From NCBI RefSeq assembly GCF_937920395.1, contig NZ_CALEVF010000188.1, positions 1-23,080 on the forward strand: 23,080 nt of DNA, written 5' to 3'. The notes below the pieces were generated by a model. It saw only the letters and a program-made list of their open reading frames with translations, ran no database searches and was not told where the DNA came from. The position numbers and the translations under genes are program-made. This document shows, piece after piece, positions 7,385 through 15,800 of this stretch; the stretch's first letter is position 1; every line of letters starts with the position of its first letter. This DNA is from an uncultured Clostridium sp. GTDB taxonomy: Bacteria; Bacillota; Clostridia; Clostridiales; Clostridiaceae.

Positions 7385-8963
7385 TATAACTTTGAATATA
7401 GATGAGCCAATAGATGAATTAAAGACAAAAGTTGCAAAGATAATGAGAGTTTCGCAAAGTGAAATAAAAGAGTTTAAAATAGCTAAAGAATCCATAGATG
7501 CAAGAAAAAAAAATAATATTAAGTTTAATTATGCAGTTGATATTACAATGGATAATGAAATGAATGTAGTATCGAGAGCAAATAATAAAGATGTTAAACT
7601 TGAAGAAGATAAATACACGGCTGAATTTGAATTTGGAACTAAAAAAATGAATCATAGACCGGTAATAGTAGGGATGGGACCAGCAGGAATGTTTGCGGGC
7701 ATTCTTATGGCGCAAAAGGGATATAACCCTTTAATTATTGAAAGAGGAGAAAAGGTTGAAAACAGAACAAAAACAATAAATAAATTTTGGACAAGGGCAG
7801 TATTAAATACAGAATCTAATGTGCAATTTGGTGAAGGTGGAGCGGGAACTTTTTCAGATGGAAAGCTAACCACAAGAATAAAGGACACTAGATGTGATTA
7901 CATATTAGAAGAATTTGTAAAGGCTGGCGCACCAGAAGAAATAACATACATAGGCAAGCCTCATATAGGTACAGATGTATTAAAAGAGGTTGTGAAAAAT
8001 ATTCGTGAAACTATTATTAAGTTAGGTGGAGAAGTAAGGTTTAATAGTAAACTTGAAGATATTAGCATTAAAAATGGAAAACTGCAGAGTATAATAGTAA
8101 ATGGAGAAGAAATACCTTGTGATAATTTAATTTTAGCACCGGGTCATAGTTCCAGGGATACTTATGAGATGTTACATAAAAATGGTGTATCTATGTCTAG
8201 TAAACCATTTGCAATGGGGGTTAGAATAGAGCATCCACAAGATATGATTAATGAGAATCAATATGGTAAATATGCAAGTCACCCTAGACTAAAAGCTGCA
8301 GATTATAAGCTTACTTATAAAAGCAATAAATTGGATAGAGCAGTATACAGTTTTTGTATGTGCCCAGGGGGGGAAGTAGTATCAGCAGCATCAGAAAAGG
8401 GAAAGCTAGTAATAAATGGTATGAGCGAGTACAATAGGGATAAAAAAAATGCAAATTCAGCAATAGTGGTATCTGTAGGACCTAAGGACTTTGCCTCAGA
8501 TAATCCGCTTGCGGGTATTGAGTTTCAAAGGCATTATGAGGAACTTGCATATAAAATAGGGGGAGAGAATTATAATGCTCCAGTTCAATTAGTTGGTGAT
8601 TTCCTTAAAGGCAATGTTAGTGATAAAATAGGTAGTATAAAACCAAGTTATACACCGGGATATAAATTTGCCAATCTTACTAACTGTTTACCTAGCTATG
8701 TAACAGATGCAATAAAAGAGGCTTTACCTAAGTTCGAATATAAAATAAATGGGTTCTCAAGAAATGATGCAATACTTACGGGTATAGAAACAAGAACATC
8801 AGCACCAGTAAGAATTGATAGAAATGAAGAATTTCAAAGTATATCTTTAGAAGGGTTATATCCAGCAGGAGAAGGAGCTGGATATGCAGGTGGAATAATT
8901 TCTGCAGCAGTTGATGGACTTAAAATTGCTGAAAGTATAATGAAAAATTGGAAAGCTATATAA
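7368..8963 (+). CDS. NAD(P)/FAD-dependent oxidoreductase, COG2509 family
   Basis: 531-aa cytosolic flavoprotein. A small N-terminal domain (~1-90) precedes a Rossmann FAD-binding motif, VIVGMGPAGMFAG, at ~100-112. Further FAD-linked segments are QFGEGGAGTFSDGK, a middle LAPGHSSRDT and a C-terminal YPAGEGAGYAGGI. This arrangement fits the COG2509 'FAD-dependent dehydrogenase' family, found widely in Firmicutes without a settled reaction. The start lies 17 bp inside cdaR, preceded by GGAGG. Its recurrent position beside cdaR in clostridia suggests a link to envelope metabolism, but the substrate is unknown. Confidence 0.85.
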   Translation: MIRVNNITLNIDEPIDELKTKVAKIMRVSQSEIKEFKIAKESIDARKKNNIKFNYAVDITMDNEMNVVSRANNKDVKLEEDKYTAEFEFGTKKMNHRPVIVGMGPAGMFAGILMAQKGYNPLIIERGEKVENRTKTINKFWTRAVLNTESNVQFGEGGAGTFSDGKLTTRIKDTRCDYILEEFVKAGAPEEITYIGKPHIGTDVLKEVVKNIRETIIKLGGEVRFNSKLEDISIKNGKLQSIIVNGEEIPCDNLILAPGHSSRDTYEMLHKNGVSMSSKPFAMGVRIEHPQDMINENQYGKYASHPRLKAADYKLTYKSNKLDRAVYSFCMCPGGEVVSAASEKGKLVINGMSEYNRDKKNANSAIVVSVGPKDFASDNPLAGIEFQRHYEELAYKIGGENYNAPVQLVGDFLKGNVSDKIGSIKPSYTPGYKFANLTNCLPSYVTDAIKEALPKFEYKINGFSRNDAILTGIETRTSAPVRIDRNEEFQSISLEGLYPAGEGAGYAGGIISAAVDGLKIAESIMKNWKAI

Positions 8964-8979
8964 TAATTTTTATAAACTA

Positions 8980-9009
8980 TTGATTTTCCTTTATAAAGTT
9001 TGTTAAAAT
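8980..9009 (+). promoter_or_regulatory. Probable promoter of ptb-buk
   Basis: TTGATT (8980-8985), 18-bp spacer, TAAAAT (9004-9009), about 107 bp before the ptb start. No operator dyad is obvious in the rest of the leader. Confidence 0.5.
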
Positions 9010-9116
9010 GGTACAGAAGATAAAAAATATAAAACAGAATGATAAATATATATCAGGCAAAGATCAAAATTAATACAAAAGTATTAAAAAATATAAAATA
9101 TGAGGAGCGTAATTGA

Positions 9117-10025
9117 ATGAGTAGAACTTTTGATAAAATTTTAGACACAGCAAAAGCACAAGGAATGAAAACTGTAGTAGTAGCTGTAGCACAGGATGAA
9201 CCAGTGCTTGAGGCTATACGTGATGCTAAGAAAAATGGTATAGCAAATGCAATATTAGTAGGCGATAAAGAAAAAATATTGTTTATTGCGAAGAACATAG
9301 GTATGGATGTTAGTGAATTTGAAATTATAGATGAGAAAAATGTTGCAAAAGCATCTTTAACTGCAGTTCAAATTGTATCGTCAGGAAAAGCTGATATGCT
9401 TATGAAAGGGTTAGTTGATACAGCAACATTCCTAAGAGCTGTCTTAAATAAAGAAGTAGGTCTTAGAACTGGTAAACAAATGTCACATGTAGCAGTATTT
9501 GAAATACCTGGTTATGATAGATTAATATTTATAACAGATGTTGCATTTAATATGTATCCAGAATTAAAAGAAAAAATTGCTATAATAAAGAACTCAGTAG
9601 GAGTAGCAAGAGCTTGTGGTGTAGAGCTACCTAAAGTTGCAATAGTGTGTGCTGTTGAAGTAGTAAACCCAAGTATGCCAGCAACACTTGATGCAGCAAT
9701 GCTTTCAAAAATGGGCGATAGAGGTCAGATAAAGAATTGTATTATTGATGGACCTTTAGCATTAGATATAGCAATATCAGAAGAGGCTACAGAACATAAA
9801 AAAATACAAAGTCCAGTAGCAGGACACGCAGATATTCTTTTAATGCCAAATATCGAGGCCGGAAATATTATGTACAAAACTTTAACTTATGGTACACCAT
9901 CTAAGAATGGTGGATTACTAGTAGGTACTTCTGCTCCAGTTATATTAACTTCTAGAGCTGATTCTCCAGAAACAAAATTACATTCTATAGCTCTTGCGTC
10001 ATTAGTTGCAGAATATAACAAATAA
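9117..10025 (+). CDS. ptb: Phosphate butyryltransferase
   Basis: 302-aa enzyme converting butyryl-CoA and phosphate to butyryl-phosphate and CoA, the first step of the terminal ATP-yielding branch of butyrate fermentation. The length and sequence fit the Ptb branch of the phosphate acetyl/butyryltransferase family. Examples are KADMLMKGLVDTATFLRAVL, FITDVAFNMYP and the C-terminal LLMPNIEAGNIMYKTL with TSRADSPETKLHSIALA. It is cytosolic. A GAGGAG ribosome binding site lies before ATG 9117. buk follows after 89 bp, without a clear terminator between them, so the two genes form the standard ptb-buk operon. Confidence 0.95.
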   Translation: MSRTFDKILDTAKAQGMKTVVVAVAQDEPVLEAIRDAKKNGIANAILVGDKEKILFIAKNIGMDVSEFEIIDEKNVAKASLTAVQIVSSGKADMLMKGLVDTATFLRAVLNKEVGLRTGKQMSHVAVFEIPGYDRLIFITDVAFNMYPELKEKIAIIKNSVGVARACGVELPKVAIVCAVEVVNPSMPATLDAAMLSKMGDRGQIKNCIIDGPLALDIAISEEATEHKKIQSPVAGHADILLMPNIEAGNIMYKTLTYGTPSKNGGLLVGTSAPVILTSRADSPETKLHSIALASLVAEYNK

Positions 10026-10114
10026 AATTGCTGATTGTTTATGTACATAAAAATATACTAATATATCTGACTGTTATTTATTTAATGTACTGTATAGCAT
10101 AAAGGAGGAACAAT

Positions 10115-11185
10115 ATGTCATATAAATTATTAATAATAAATCCAGGTTCAACTTCTACTAAAATAGGTGTATATGAGGATGAAAAGGAAATATTAGAAGA
10201 AACTCTAAGACATTCATCAAAAGAAATAGATGCTTTTAATAGTATATTTGAACAGTTAGAATTTAGAAAAAGCGTTATATTAAACGTTCTTAAGGAAAAG
10301 AATTTTGATATTAAAACTTTGGATGCTATTGTAGGTAGAGGCGGTTTCTTAAAATCAATTGAAGGTGGTACTTATGCGGTAAATGAAGCTATGCTTCGTG
10401 ATTTGAAAATTGGAGTTCAAGGTCAACATGCTGCGAACTTAGGTGGAATAATTGCAAATGAAATAGGGGAATCATTAAATATACCATCATTTATCGTTGA
10501 TCCAGTAGTAGTAGACGAAATGGAAGATGTTGCTAGATTATCAGGAATACCAGATATAGATAGAAAAAGTATTTTCCATGCATTAAATCAAAAAGCAGTA
10601 GCCAAAAGGTATGCAAAAGAAAATGGTAAGAAATATGAAGAAGTTAATTTAATTGTTGCACATATGGGTGGTGGAATCACAGTAGGAGCTCATCAAAATG
10701 GAAAAGTTATAGATGTTAATAATGGACTTGATGGAGAGGGCCCATTCTCACCAGAAAGATCTGGAGGATTACCATCAGGTGATTTGGCTAAATTGTGCTT
10801 TAGCGGAAAATACACTTTAGCTGAAATACAAAAAAAGATAAACGGAAAAGGTGGCTTTGTCGCTTATCTTAATACCAATGATGTACGTGATGCACTTAAA
10901 ATGTCACAAGCTGGTGACAAAAAGGCTAAATTAATAATTCAAGCTATGGGATATCAAGTAGCTAAGGAAATTGGAAGTTGCGCAGCTGTTTTATCAGGAA
11001 AAGTTGATGCTATAATTTTAACTGGTGGAATTGCTTACGGAGAAGCTGTATGTAATTATATAACTTCAAGAGTTAAGTTTATAGCTGATGTGGTTATTTA
11101 CCCAGGTGAAGATGAATTATTAGCACTAGCACAAGGCGGTATAGGAGTTTTAAGTGGTAAAGAGCAGGCAAAAGTTTATAAATAG
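10115..11185 (+). CDS. buk: Butyrate kinase
   Basis: 356-aa kinase of the acetate/butyrate kinase (ASKHA fold) family, the normal length for Buk. It converts butyryl-phosphate and ADP to butyrate and ATP. Motifs seen: the N-terminal phosphate-binding loop [15 protein letters not shown] (~9-23), [13 protein letters not shown] (~181-193), the [12 protein letters not shown] segment, and the adenosine-binding region [12 protein letters not shown] near 300. It has a strong AAAGGAGG ribosome binding site. It is the second gene of the ptb-buk operon and ends at a strong hairpin terminator. A branched-chain acyl substrate is possible but butyrate is the default reading. Confidence 0.95.
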   Translation: MSYKLLIINPGSTSTKIGVYEDEKEILEETLRHSSKEIDAFNSIFEQLEFRKSVILNVLKEKNFDIKTLDAIVGRGGFLKSIEGGTYAVNEAMLRDLKIGVQGQHAANLGGIIANEIGESLNIPSFIVDPVVVDEMEDVARLSGIPDIDRKSIFHALNQKAVAKRYAKENGKKYEEVNLIVAHMGGGITVGAHQNGKVIDVNNGLDGEGPFSPERSGGLPSGDLAKLCFSGKYTLAEIQKKINGKGGFVAYLNTNDVRDALKMSQAGDKKAKLIIQAMGYQVAKEIGSCAAVLSGKVDAIILTGGIAYGEAVCNYITSRVKFIADVVIYPGEDELLALAQGGIGVLSGKEQAKVYK

Positions 11186-11211
11186 TAAATAAATATATTA
11201 ATAATATGACA

Positions 11212-11267
11212 AAAGTATGTATTACTAAAGTCTGTATAAAAACAGGTTAGTAATATATACTTTTTTT
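11212..11267 (+). terminator. Rho-independent terminator after buk
   Basis: AAAGTATGTATTACTAA (11212-11228) pairs with TTAGTAATATATACTTT (11247-11263), with one mismatch, followed by TTTTATT. It ends the ptb-buk transcript and isolates glmM. It is the first element in the 318-bp gap between buk and glmM. Confidence 0.85.
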
Positions 11268-11296
11268 ATTAACATATGGTAAGATGATAGGATGTT

Positions 11297-11325
11297 TTTA
11301 CAAATATCTGGTATTGTAGTATAAT
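11297..11325 (+). promoter_or_regulatory. Sigma-A type promoter of glmM
   Basis: TTTACA (11297-11302), exact 17-bp spacer, TATAAT (11320-11325). The resulting leader is about 170 nt, in which I see no recognised riboswitch or terminator. With the buk terminator this accounts for the 318-bp gap. Confidence 0.7.
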
Positions 11326-11503
11326 GCAAACTATGATATACATATTATAAAAGTATTTTTGTTTAATTATGAAACTAAATTAATATCTATAAAAGAATGA
11401 CAAAGCTTGGCTCTATGAATAAAATGCTAACATATACTGATTAGTGTTTTGTTTAAGATGCCCTAAAGTAAACCTATAGAATATTTGGAGAGAGGTAGAA
11501 AAT

Positions 11504-12853
11504 ATGAGTAGAATGTTTGGAACAGATGGAGTAAGAGGAATAGCAAATACAGAATTAACAGGAGAAGTTGCATATAAGTTAGGAAGAGCAGGAGCTTTTG
11601 TACTAACAGATGGAGCACATAAACCTAAAATTATAGTTGGAATGGATACAAGAGTTTCAGGAGATATGTTAGAATCTGCATTAGTTGCAGGTATTTTATC
11701 AGTAGGAGCAGAGGCTATATGCCTTGGAATAATACCAACGCCAGCAGTAGCATATTTAACAAGAAAATATGGAGCAGATGCAGGGATTGTTATTTCAGCT
11801 TCTCATAACCCAGTAGAATACAATGGAATAAAGTTCTTTGATAATAATGGATTCAAATTATCTGATGAATTAGAGGATACAATACAAGCAGTTATAGAAA
11901 GTAATTTTAAAGAAGTGCCATCACCAATAGCAGGAGATTTAGGAAAGAAAACAGTTAATGATAATGCAGTAGTGGATTATATGGAATTTGCTAAATCAAC
12001 TATATCAGGAGATTTAAAAGGACTTAAAATAGCATTAGATTGTGCAAATGGAGCTTCATATATCACATCCGTAAAGGCGATTAGATCACTTGGAGCAGAG
12101 GTTTTAGTTATTAATAATGATCCAGATGGTATAAATATAAATAAAGACTGTGGATCAACTCACCCTGAGCATTTAATGGCATTTGTTAAAGAAAATAATT
12201 GTGATTTAGGATTAGCTTTTGATGGTGATGCAGATAGATGTCTTGCAGTTGATGAAAAAGGAAATCTTATAAATGGAGATTTCATTATTGCAATTTGTGC
12301 AAAACATCTAAAAAGTATTGGAAAATTAACTAAAGATACAGTAGTGGTAACAGTTATGAGTAATTTAGGTCTTGATATTGCAATGAAGAAGGAAAATATA
12401 GCTACAGTTAAAACAAAAGTAGGGGATAGGTATGTTCTTGAGTTAATGCAGCAGGAAGGGTATAGCCTTGGTGGAGAGCAATCAGGACATGTTATTTTCC
12501 TTGATTTTAATACTACAGGCGATGGACTTGTATCAGGACTTCAATTAGCAACTGTTATTAAAGAAACTGGGAAAAAATTATCAGAACTTGCATCAATGAT
12601 GGTAGAACTTCCACAGGTATTAGTTAATGCAACAGTACCTAATGATAAAAAAAATATTCATGAAACTGATAGTGAAATAGTTGAAAAAATAAAGAAAATA
12701 GAAGAAAAATTAGATGGTTGTGGTAGAGTACTTATAAGGCCATCAGGTACAGAACCATTAGTGAGAGTGATGCTAGAGGGTAAAGTACAAAGTGAATTAG
12801 ACAAAATGGCGCACTCACTTGCGAAACTTATTGAACAAAAGGCGAACGTGTAG
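11504..12853 (+). CDS. glmM: Phosphoglucosamine mutase
   Basis: 449-aa enzyme converting glucosamine-6-phosphate to glucosamine-1-phosphate on the way to UDP-GlcNAc and peptidoglycan. All key motifs are present: the phosphoserine loop SASHNP with Ser100, the metal-binding DGDADR at 240-245, and the C-terminal phosphate-binding RPSGTEP at 412-418. The length is typical. The ATG follows GGAGAGAGG. It has its own promoter and terminator context and is separated from cdaA-cdaR by the flavoprotein gene and ptb-buk, whereas cdaA-cdaR-glmM is a common order in Firmicutes. GlmM is known elsewhere to bind and inhibit CdaA. glmS follows after an unusual 873-bp non-coding region. Confidence 0.96.
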   Translation: MSRMFGTDGVRGIANTELTGEVAYKLGRAGAFVLTDGAHKPKIIVGMDTRVSGDMLESALVAGILSVGAEAICLGIIPTPAVAYLTRKYGADAGIVISASHNPVEYNGIKFFDNNGFKLSDELEDTIQAVIESNFKEVPSPIAGDLGKKTVNDNAVVDYMEFAKSTISGDLKGLKIALDCANGASYITSVKAIRSLGAEVLVINNDPDGININKDCGSTHPEHLMAFVKENNCDLGLAFDGDADRCLAVDEKGNLINGDFIIAICAKHLKSIGKLTKDTVVVTVMSNLGLDIAMKKENIATVKTKVGDRYVLELMQQEGYSLGGEQSGHVIFLDFNTTGDGLVSGLQLATVIKETGKKLSELASMMVELPQVLVNATVPNDKKNIHETDSEIVEKIKKIEEKLDGCGRVLIRPSGTEPLVRVMLEGKVQSELDKMAHSLAKLIEQKANV

Positions 12854-12886
12854 GAGGAACCTATCGTTGACAAAAACTTTCTAAGT

Positions 12887-13087
12887 GACTTGAATAAGAA
12901 CTTAAAACAAGAAATTTGATTAAAAATTCTAATCTTTTGCTCATATAAAATTCTCTGACTCTCACATTCGCCGTCCTGGCTCAAGTTCGCTAGCCTGACC
13001 TCCTGTCAGGCTCACGAGAATTTTATATTTGCAAAAGAAGAATTTTAAAATCAAATTTCAATAGTTTCTGCGTTTCTTATTCAAGTC
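12887..13087. repeat. 201-bp long imperfect palindrome (MITE-like or structured-RNA element)
   Basis: The two arms match in order: GACTTGAATAAGAA 12887-12900 with 13074-13087, GAAATTTGATT 12911-12921 with 13049-13059, AAAATTCT 12923-12930 with 13039-13046, CTTTTGC 12934-12940 with 13031-13037, and ATATAAAATTCTC 12943-12955 with 13016-13028. All pairs centre near 12985. The inner ~60 bp is much richer in G+C than the surroundings and holds a further perfect hairpin, AGCCTGAC (12992-12999) with GTCAGGCT (13005-13012). It encodes no credible protein. A non-autonomous inverted-repeat element or a large RNA hairpin in the glmM 3' region would both fit. No target-site duplication could be fixed by eye. 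Confidence 0.75.
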
Positions 13088-13181
13088 AGTAAGAAGATTA
13101 TTTATTCAAATTATAGTGGTTACTCTATACTGTAATAATAATAAAAATAATTAAGATTTAGTAAATTTGTTATTAAAAGTA

Positions 13182-13211
13182 TTGACGTTTAGACCATATA
13201 ACGAATATAAT
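13182..13211 (+). promoter_or_regulatory. Promoter of the glmS ribozyme transcript
   Basis: TTGACG (13182-13187), 18-bp spacer, TATAAT (13206-13211). Transcription should start near 13218, inside the hairpin at 13211-13253, roughly 107 nt before the ribozyme cleavage site. Confidence 0.7.
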
Positions 13212-13266
13212 AGACTGAAAGCTTATGCAAAAGGTTCATAAGCTTTTAGTCTATTTATTTTTTAAT
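13211..13266 (+). terminator. Terminator-like hairpin overlapping the glmS promoter
   Basis: TAGACTGAAAGCTTATG (13211-13227) pairs with CATAAGCTTTTAGTCTA (13237-13253) with one G-T pair, followed by TTTATTTTTT. It would end read-through from glmM. Because the promoter -10 box overlaps the left arm, the promoter's own transcript keeps only the inner ~10 bp of the stem. Confidence 0.75.
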
Positions 13267-13324
13267 ACAGTGGAATGCTGAATATTTTGATAGGGGAGGA
13301 TAGGAAGATATAAATTATTAAAAA

Positions 13325-13490
13325 GCGCCAGGACTCATAAGGAGAATAATTATTATGAATTATGAGTTGACGAGGATGGGGAGTATCGAATCTTCGGCGG
13401 ATGCCCCGCGGTAGCGCACTACCGTTAATGATTGGTAAAAGCGAGAAGTGATTTTCGTGACAAGATCAATCTGGTGTTAAAACCTTTATA
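13325..13490 (+). ncRNA. glmS ribozyme (GlcN6P-activated self-cleaving riboswitch)
   Basis: The conserved core is clear: AGCGCC at the cleavage site (cut between 13324 and 13325), then a P1 stem CTCATAA with TTATGAG. GACGAGGATGGGGAG, ATCGAATCTTCGGCGGATG and the hairpin GGTAGCGCACTACC follow, then the P4 region. In the known class, glucosamine-6-phosphate acts as cofactor for cleavage, and the cut glmS mRNA is degraded, giving feedback on the enzyme's product. It lies about 240 nt before the glmS start. The 3' boundary is approximate. Confidence 0.95.
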
Positions 13491-13711
13491 AATATTACGA
13501 TGCCTTTAGTTAATATGCGACATCTTCGGGTGACAAGCAGTATCTATTGGTGATGAGTTAATTAAGTATAATATTCGTCTATGATTATAATTATGTAATG
13601 CGATTTTCTTCATATAATAATTTTATGTGTAAGGAATGGTAGTACTGTTTTAATAATTATGAATAAAATGGATGGAAAATGTGCTTAATTGGTTCGCAAA
13701 AAATTAAATTT
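13491..13711 (+). other. glmS leader between ribozyme and ribosome binding site
   Basis: AT-rich non-coding leader. It contains a degenerate echo of the ribozyme 3' region: GTGACAAG followed by TTGGTG at 13530-13552 resembles GTGACAAG followed by CTGGTG at 13457-13476. No terminator or second riboswitch is recognised. Confidence 0.35.
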
Positions 13712-13726
13712 AAGGGGAAGATAAAT

Positions 13727-15553
13727 ATGTGCGGAATAGTTGGATATTTTGGAAATAAAGAGGCTCAACAAATATTGGTGGAGGGTCTTAGAAAATTAGA
13801 ATATAGAGGATACGATTCAGCAGGAGTTGCAATTATAGATAATGGAGTTTTAAATGTAACTAAATGTAAGGGAAGACTTGCAAATTTAGAAGCAGAACTA
13901 GTAGAAACTCCACTTAAAGGTAATGTTGGAATAGGGCACACAAGATGGGCTACTCATGGTAAACCATCAGATGAAAACTCTCATCCACATACTAATGAAA
14001 AAGGAACAATTGCTGTAGTTCATAATGGAATTATTGAGAATTACATTCACTTAAGAGAATGGTTAACAGCAAAAGGATATAAATTTGTATCTGAAACTGA
14101 TACAGAAGTTATACCACATCTTATAGATTTTTACTATAAAGGAAATATTGTTGAAGCTGTAAAGAAGGCTACTATTAAAATGGAAGGTAGTTATGCAATA
14201 GCAGTGGTATGCAGCGATGAACCAGATAAATTGGTAGCTGTAAGAAAAGATAGTCCATTAATAGTTGGACTTGGAAAAAATGAATTTTATGTAGCATCTG
14301 ATATACCAGCTGTGCTTAATCATACAAGAGAAATATATTTATTGGAAGACAATGAATTTGTTGTTATCTCAAATGATGGCATAAAGCTTGAAGATATAGA
14401 AGGCGACATTATAAATAAAGAAGTTTTCCATGTAACTTGGGATGCTGCTGCTGCTGAAAAAGGCGGATATGAGCATTTTATGTTAAAAGAAATTCATGAA
14501 CAACCAAAGGCAATTAGAGATACAATGACTTCAAGAATAGTTCTAGGACAACCAATTACACTTGATGATATAAATATAACTAAAGAGCAAATTAAGAAAT
14601 TAGATAAAATATATATAGTAGCTTGCGGAACTGCATATCACGCAGGCGTTGTAGGCAAATATGTTATAGAAAAACTTGCAAGAATACCAGTAGAATTAGA
14701 TATAGCGTCAGAATTTAAATACAGAGATCCAATAATTGACAAAAACACATTAATGATAGTTATTAGTCAATCAGGAGAAACAGCAGATACTATGTCAGCA
14801 TTAAGACTTGCAAAGGAAAAAGGAGCAAGGGTAATAGCTGTAACTAATGTTGTAGGTAGTGCGGCTTCAAGAGAAGCTGATGATGTACTATACACATGGG
14901 CAGGACCAGAAATAGCAGTTGCATCTACTAAAGCTTATGCAACTCAACTTATAGCAATGTATATAATTGCATTGTTCTTTGCTCAGAATAAAGGAACTAT
15001 GAGCATGGATAAAATTGAAGAAATTAAAGCAGCAATGTTAGAACTTCCAGAAAAAGCAGAAGGAATGTTAAAAGATAAAGAAACTATACAAAAGTTTACA
15101 TCAAAAACTTATATGCACAAAGATATGTTCTTCATAGGACGTGGACTTGATTATGCAGTAGCACTAGAGGGTTCATTAAAACTTAAAGAAGTATCTTATA
15201 TCCATTCTGATGCATATGCAGCAGGAGAGCTTAAACATGGTGCAATAGCACTTATGGAAGAAGGAACTATTGTTATAGCAATGGCAACACAAGAAGCTCT
15301 ATTTGGTAAGATGGTAAGTAATATACGTGAACTTTCAACTAGAGGAGCAAAAGTATATGCTTTCGCACCTGCTGGTCACACTGAAATTGAAAAATCAGTT
15401 TATTCCGTAACTTATATACCAAAAGTAATGGATATATTATCACCAGTAATATCAGTAATTCCATTACAATTATTAGCATATTACATGGCAGTCCAAAAGG
15501 GTTGCGACGTTGATAAGCCAAGAAATCTTGCTAAATCAGTAACTGTTGAATAA
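13727..15553 (+). CDS. glmS: Glutamine-fructose-6-phosphate aminotransferase (isomerizing)
   Basis: 608-aa enzyme that makes glucosamine-6-phosphate from fructose-6-phosphate and glutamine. The start must be ATG 13727, because the catalytic Cys has to be residue 2 (MCGIVGYF). An in-frame ATG at 13679 would add 16 residues and block the N-terminal nucleophile, and an AAGGGGAAG ribosome binding site lies just before 13727. The N-terminal glutaminase half (~2-220) has GHTRWATHG and HNGIIENY. Two SIS isomerase domains follow, with ISQSGETADT and ASTKAYATQ, and the protein ends in the conserved DKPRNLAKSVTVE. It is controlled by the glmS ribozyme upstream and terminated at 15606-15652. GlmM uses its product. 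Confidence 0.97.
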   Translation: MCGIVGYFGNKEAQQILVEGLRKLEYRGYDSAGVAIIDNGVLNVTKCKGRLANLEAELVETPLKGNVGIGHTRWATHGKPSDENSHPHTNEKGTIAVVHNGIIENYIHLREWLTAKGYKFVSETDTEVIPHLIDFYYKGNIVEAVKKATIKMEGSYAIAVVCSDEPDKLVAVRKDSPLIVGLGKNEFYVASDIPAVLNHTREIYLLEDNEFVVISNDGIKLEDIEGDIINKEVFHVTWDAAAAEKGGYEHFMLKEIHEQPKAIRDTMTSRIVLGQPITLDDINITKEQIKKLDKIYIVACGTAYHAGVVGKYVIEKLARIPVELDIASEFKYRDPIIDKNTLMIVISQSGETADTMSALRLAKEKGARVIAVTNVVGSAASREADDVLYTWAGPEIAVASTKAYATQLIAMYIIALFFAQNKGTMSMDKIEEIKAAMLELPEKAEGMLKDKETIQKFTSKTYMHKDMFFIGRGLDYAVALEGSLKLKEVSYIHSDAYAAGELKHGAIALMEEGTIVIAMATQEALFGKMVSNIRELSTRGAKVYAFAPAGHTEIEKSVYSVTYIPKVMDILSPVISVIPLQLLAYYMAVQKGCDVDKPRNLAKSVTVE

Positions 15554-15605
15554 GGTAAGGGGTTAGAAAATTAATTTTACAAAAGCAATGAAAATTATTA
15601 TAAAC

Positions 15606-15652
15606 AATGAAGGTATGCAGGAGTAATCCACTGTATACCTTCATTTTTTTTA
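15606..15652 (+). terminator. Rho-independent terminator after glmS
   Basis: AATGAAGGTAT (15606-15616) pairs perfectly with ATACCTTCATT (15635-15645), followed by a run of T. Confidence 0.9.
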
Positions 15653-15738
15653 TTCTTTCTCGCATCCCAAAATTGTCCACATTATACATTATAAAGTTAA
15701 AGATGAAGATTTATTAAATATTAATAAGAGGCCTAATT

Positions 15739-15754
15739 TGTGACAAAAATCATA
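15739..15754. promoter_or_regulatory. Possible Crp/Fnr-type site before the HPP gene
   Basis: TGTGA-N6-TCATA, one mismatch from the TGTGA-N6-TCACA sites found before the FNT gene and asrA. A weak -10 (CACAAT, 15775-15780) lies at 28.5 bp from its centre, close to the 29.5 bp seen at the other two. This promoter would start transcription only about 14 nt before ATG 15801. Confidence 0.35.
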
Positions 15755-15800
15755 TTAATAATACTTATTAATTGCACAATTAAAGATACTAAACTCTGAG

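Noticed and set aside
7195..7715. Several minus-strand frames opposite cdaR and the COG2509 gene
   Set aside because: Low-complexity, Phe/Ile/Leu-rich shadows of conserved plus-strand genes.
12658..12984. 108-codon minus-strand frame over the glmM 3' end and palindrome
   Set aside because: Mostly antisense to glmM and runs into a non-coding palindrome; no recognisable protein.
12887..13087. Palindrome as a CRISPR repeat or an IS end pair
   Set aside because: Only one inverted pair with no spaced direct repeats, and no transposase between or beside the arms.
13679..13726. Longer glmS start giving MCLIG instead of MCGIVG
   Set aside because: GlmS needs the catalytic Cys as residue 2, and the ribosome binding site precedes ATG 13727.
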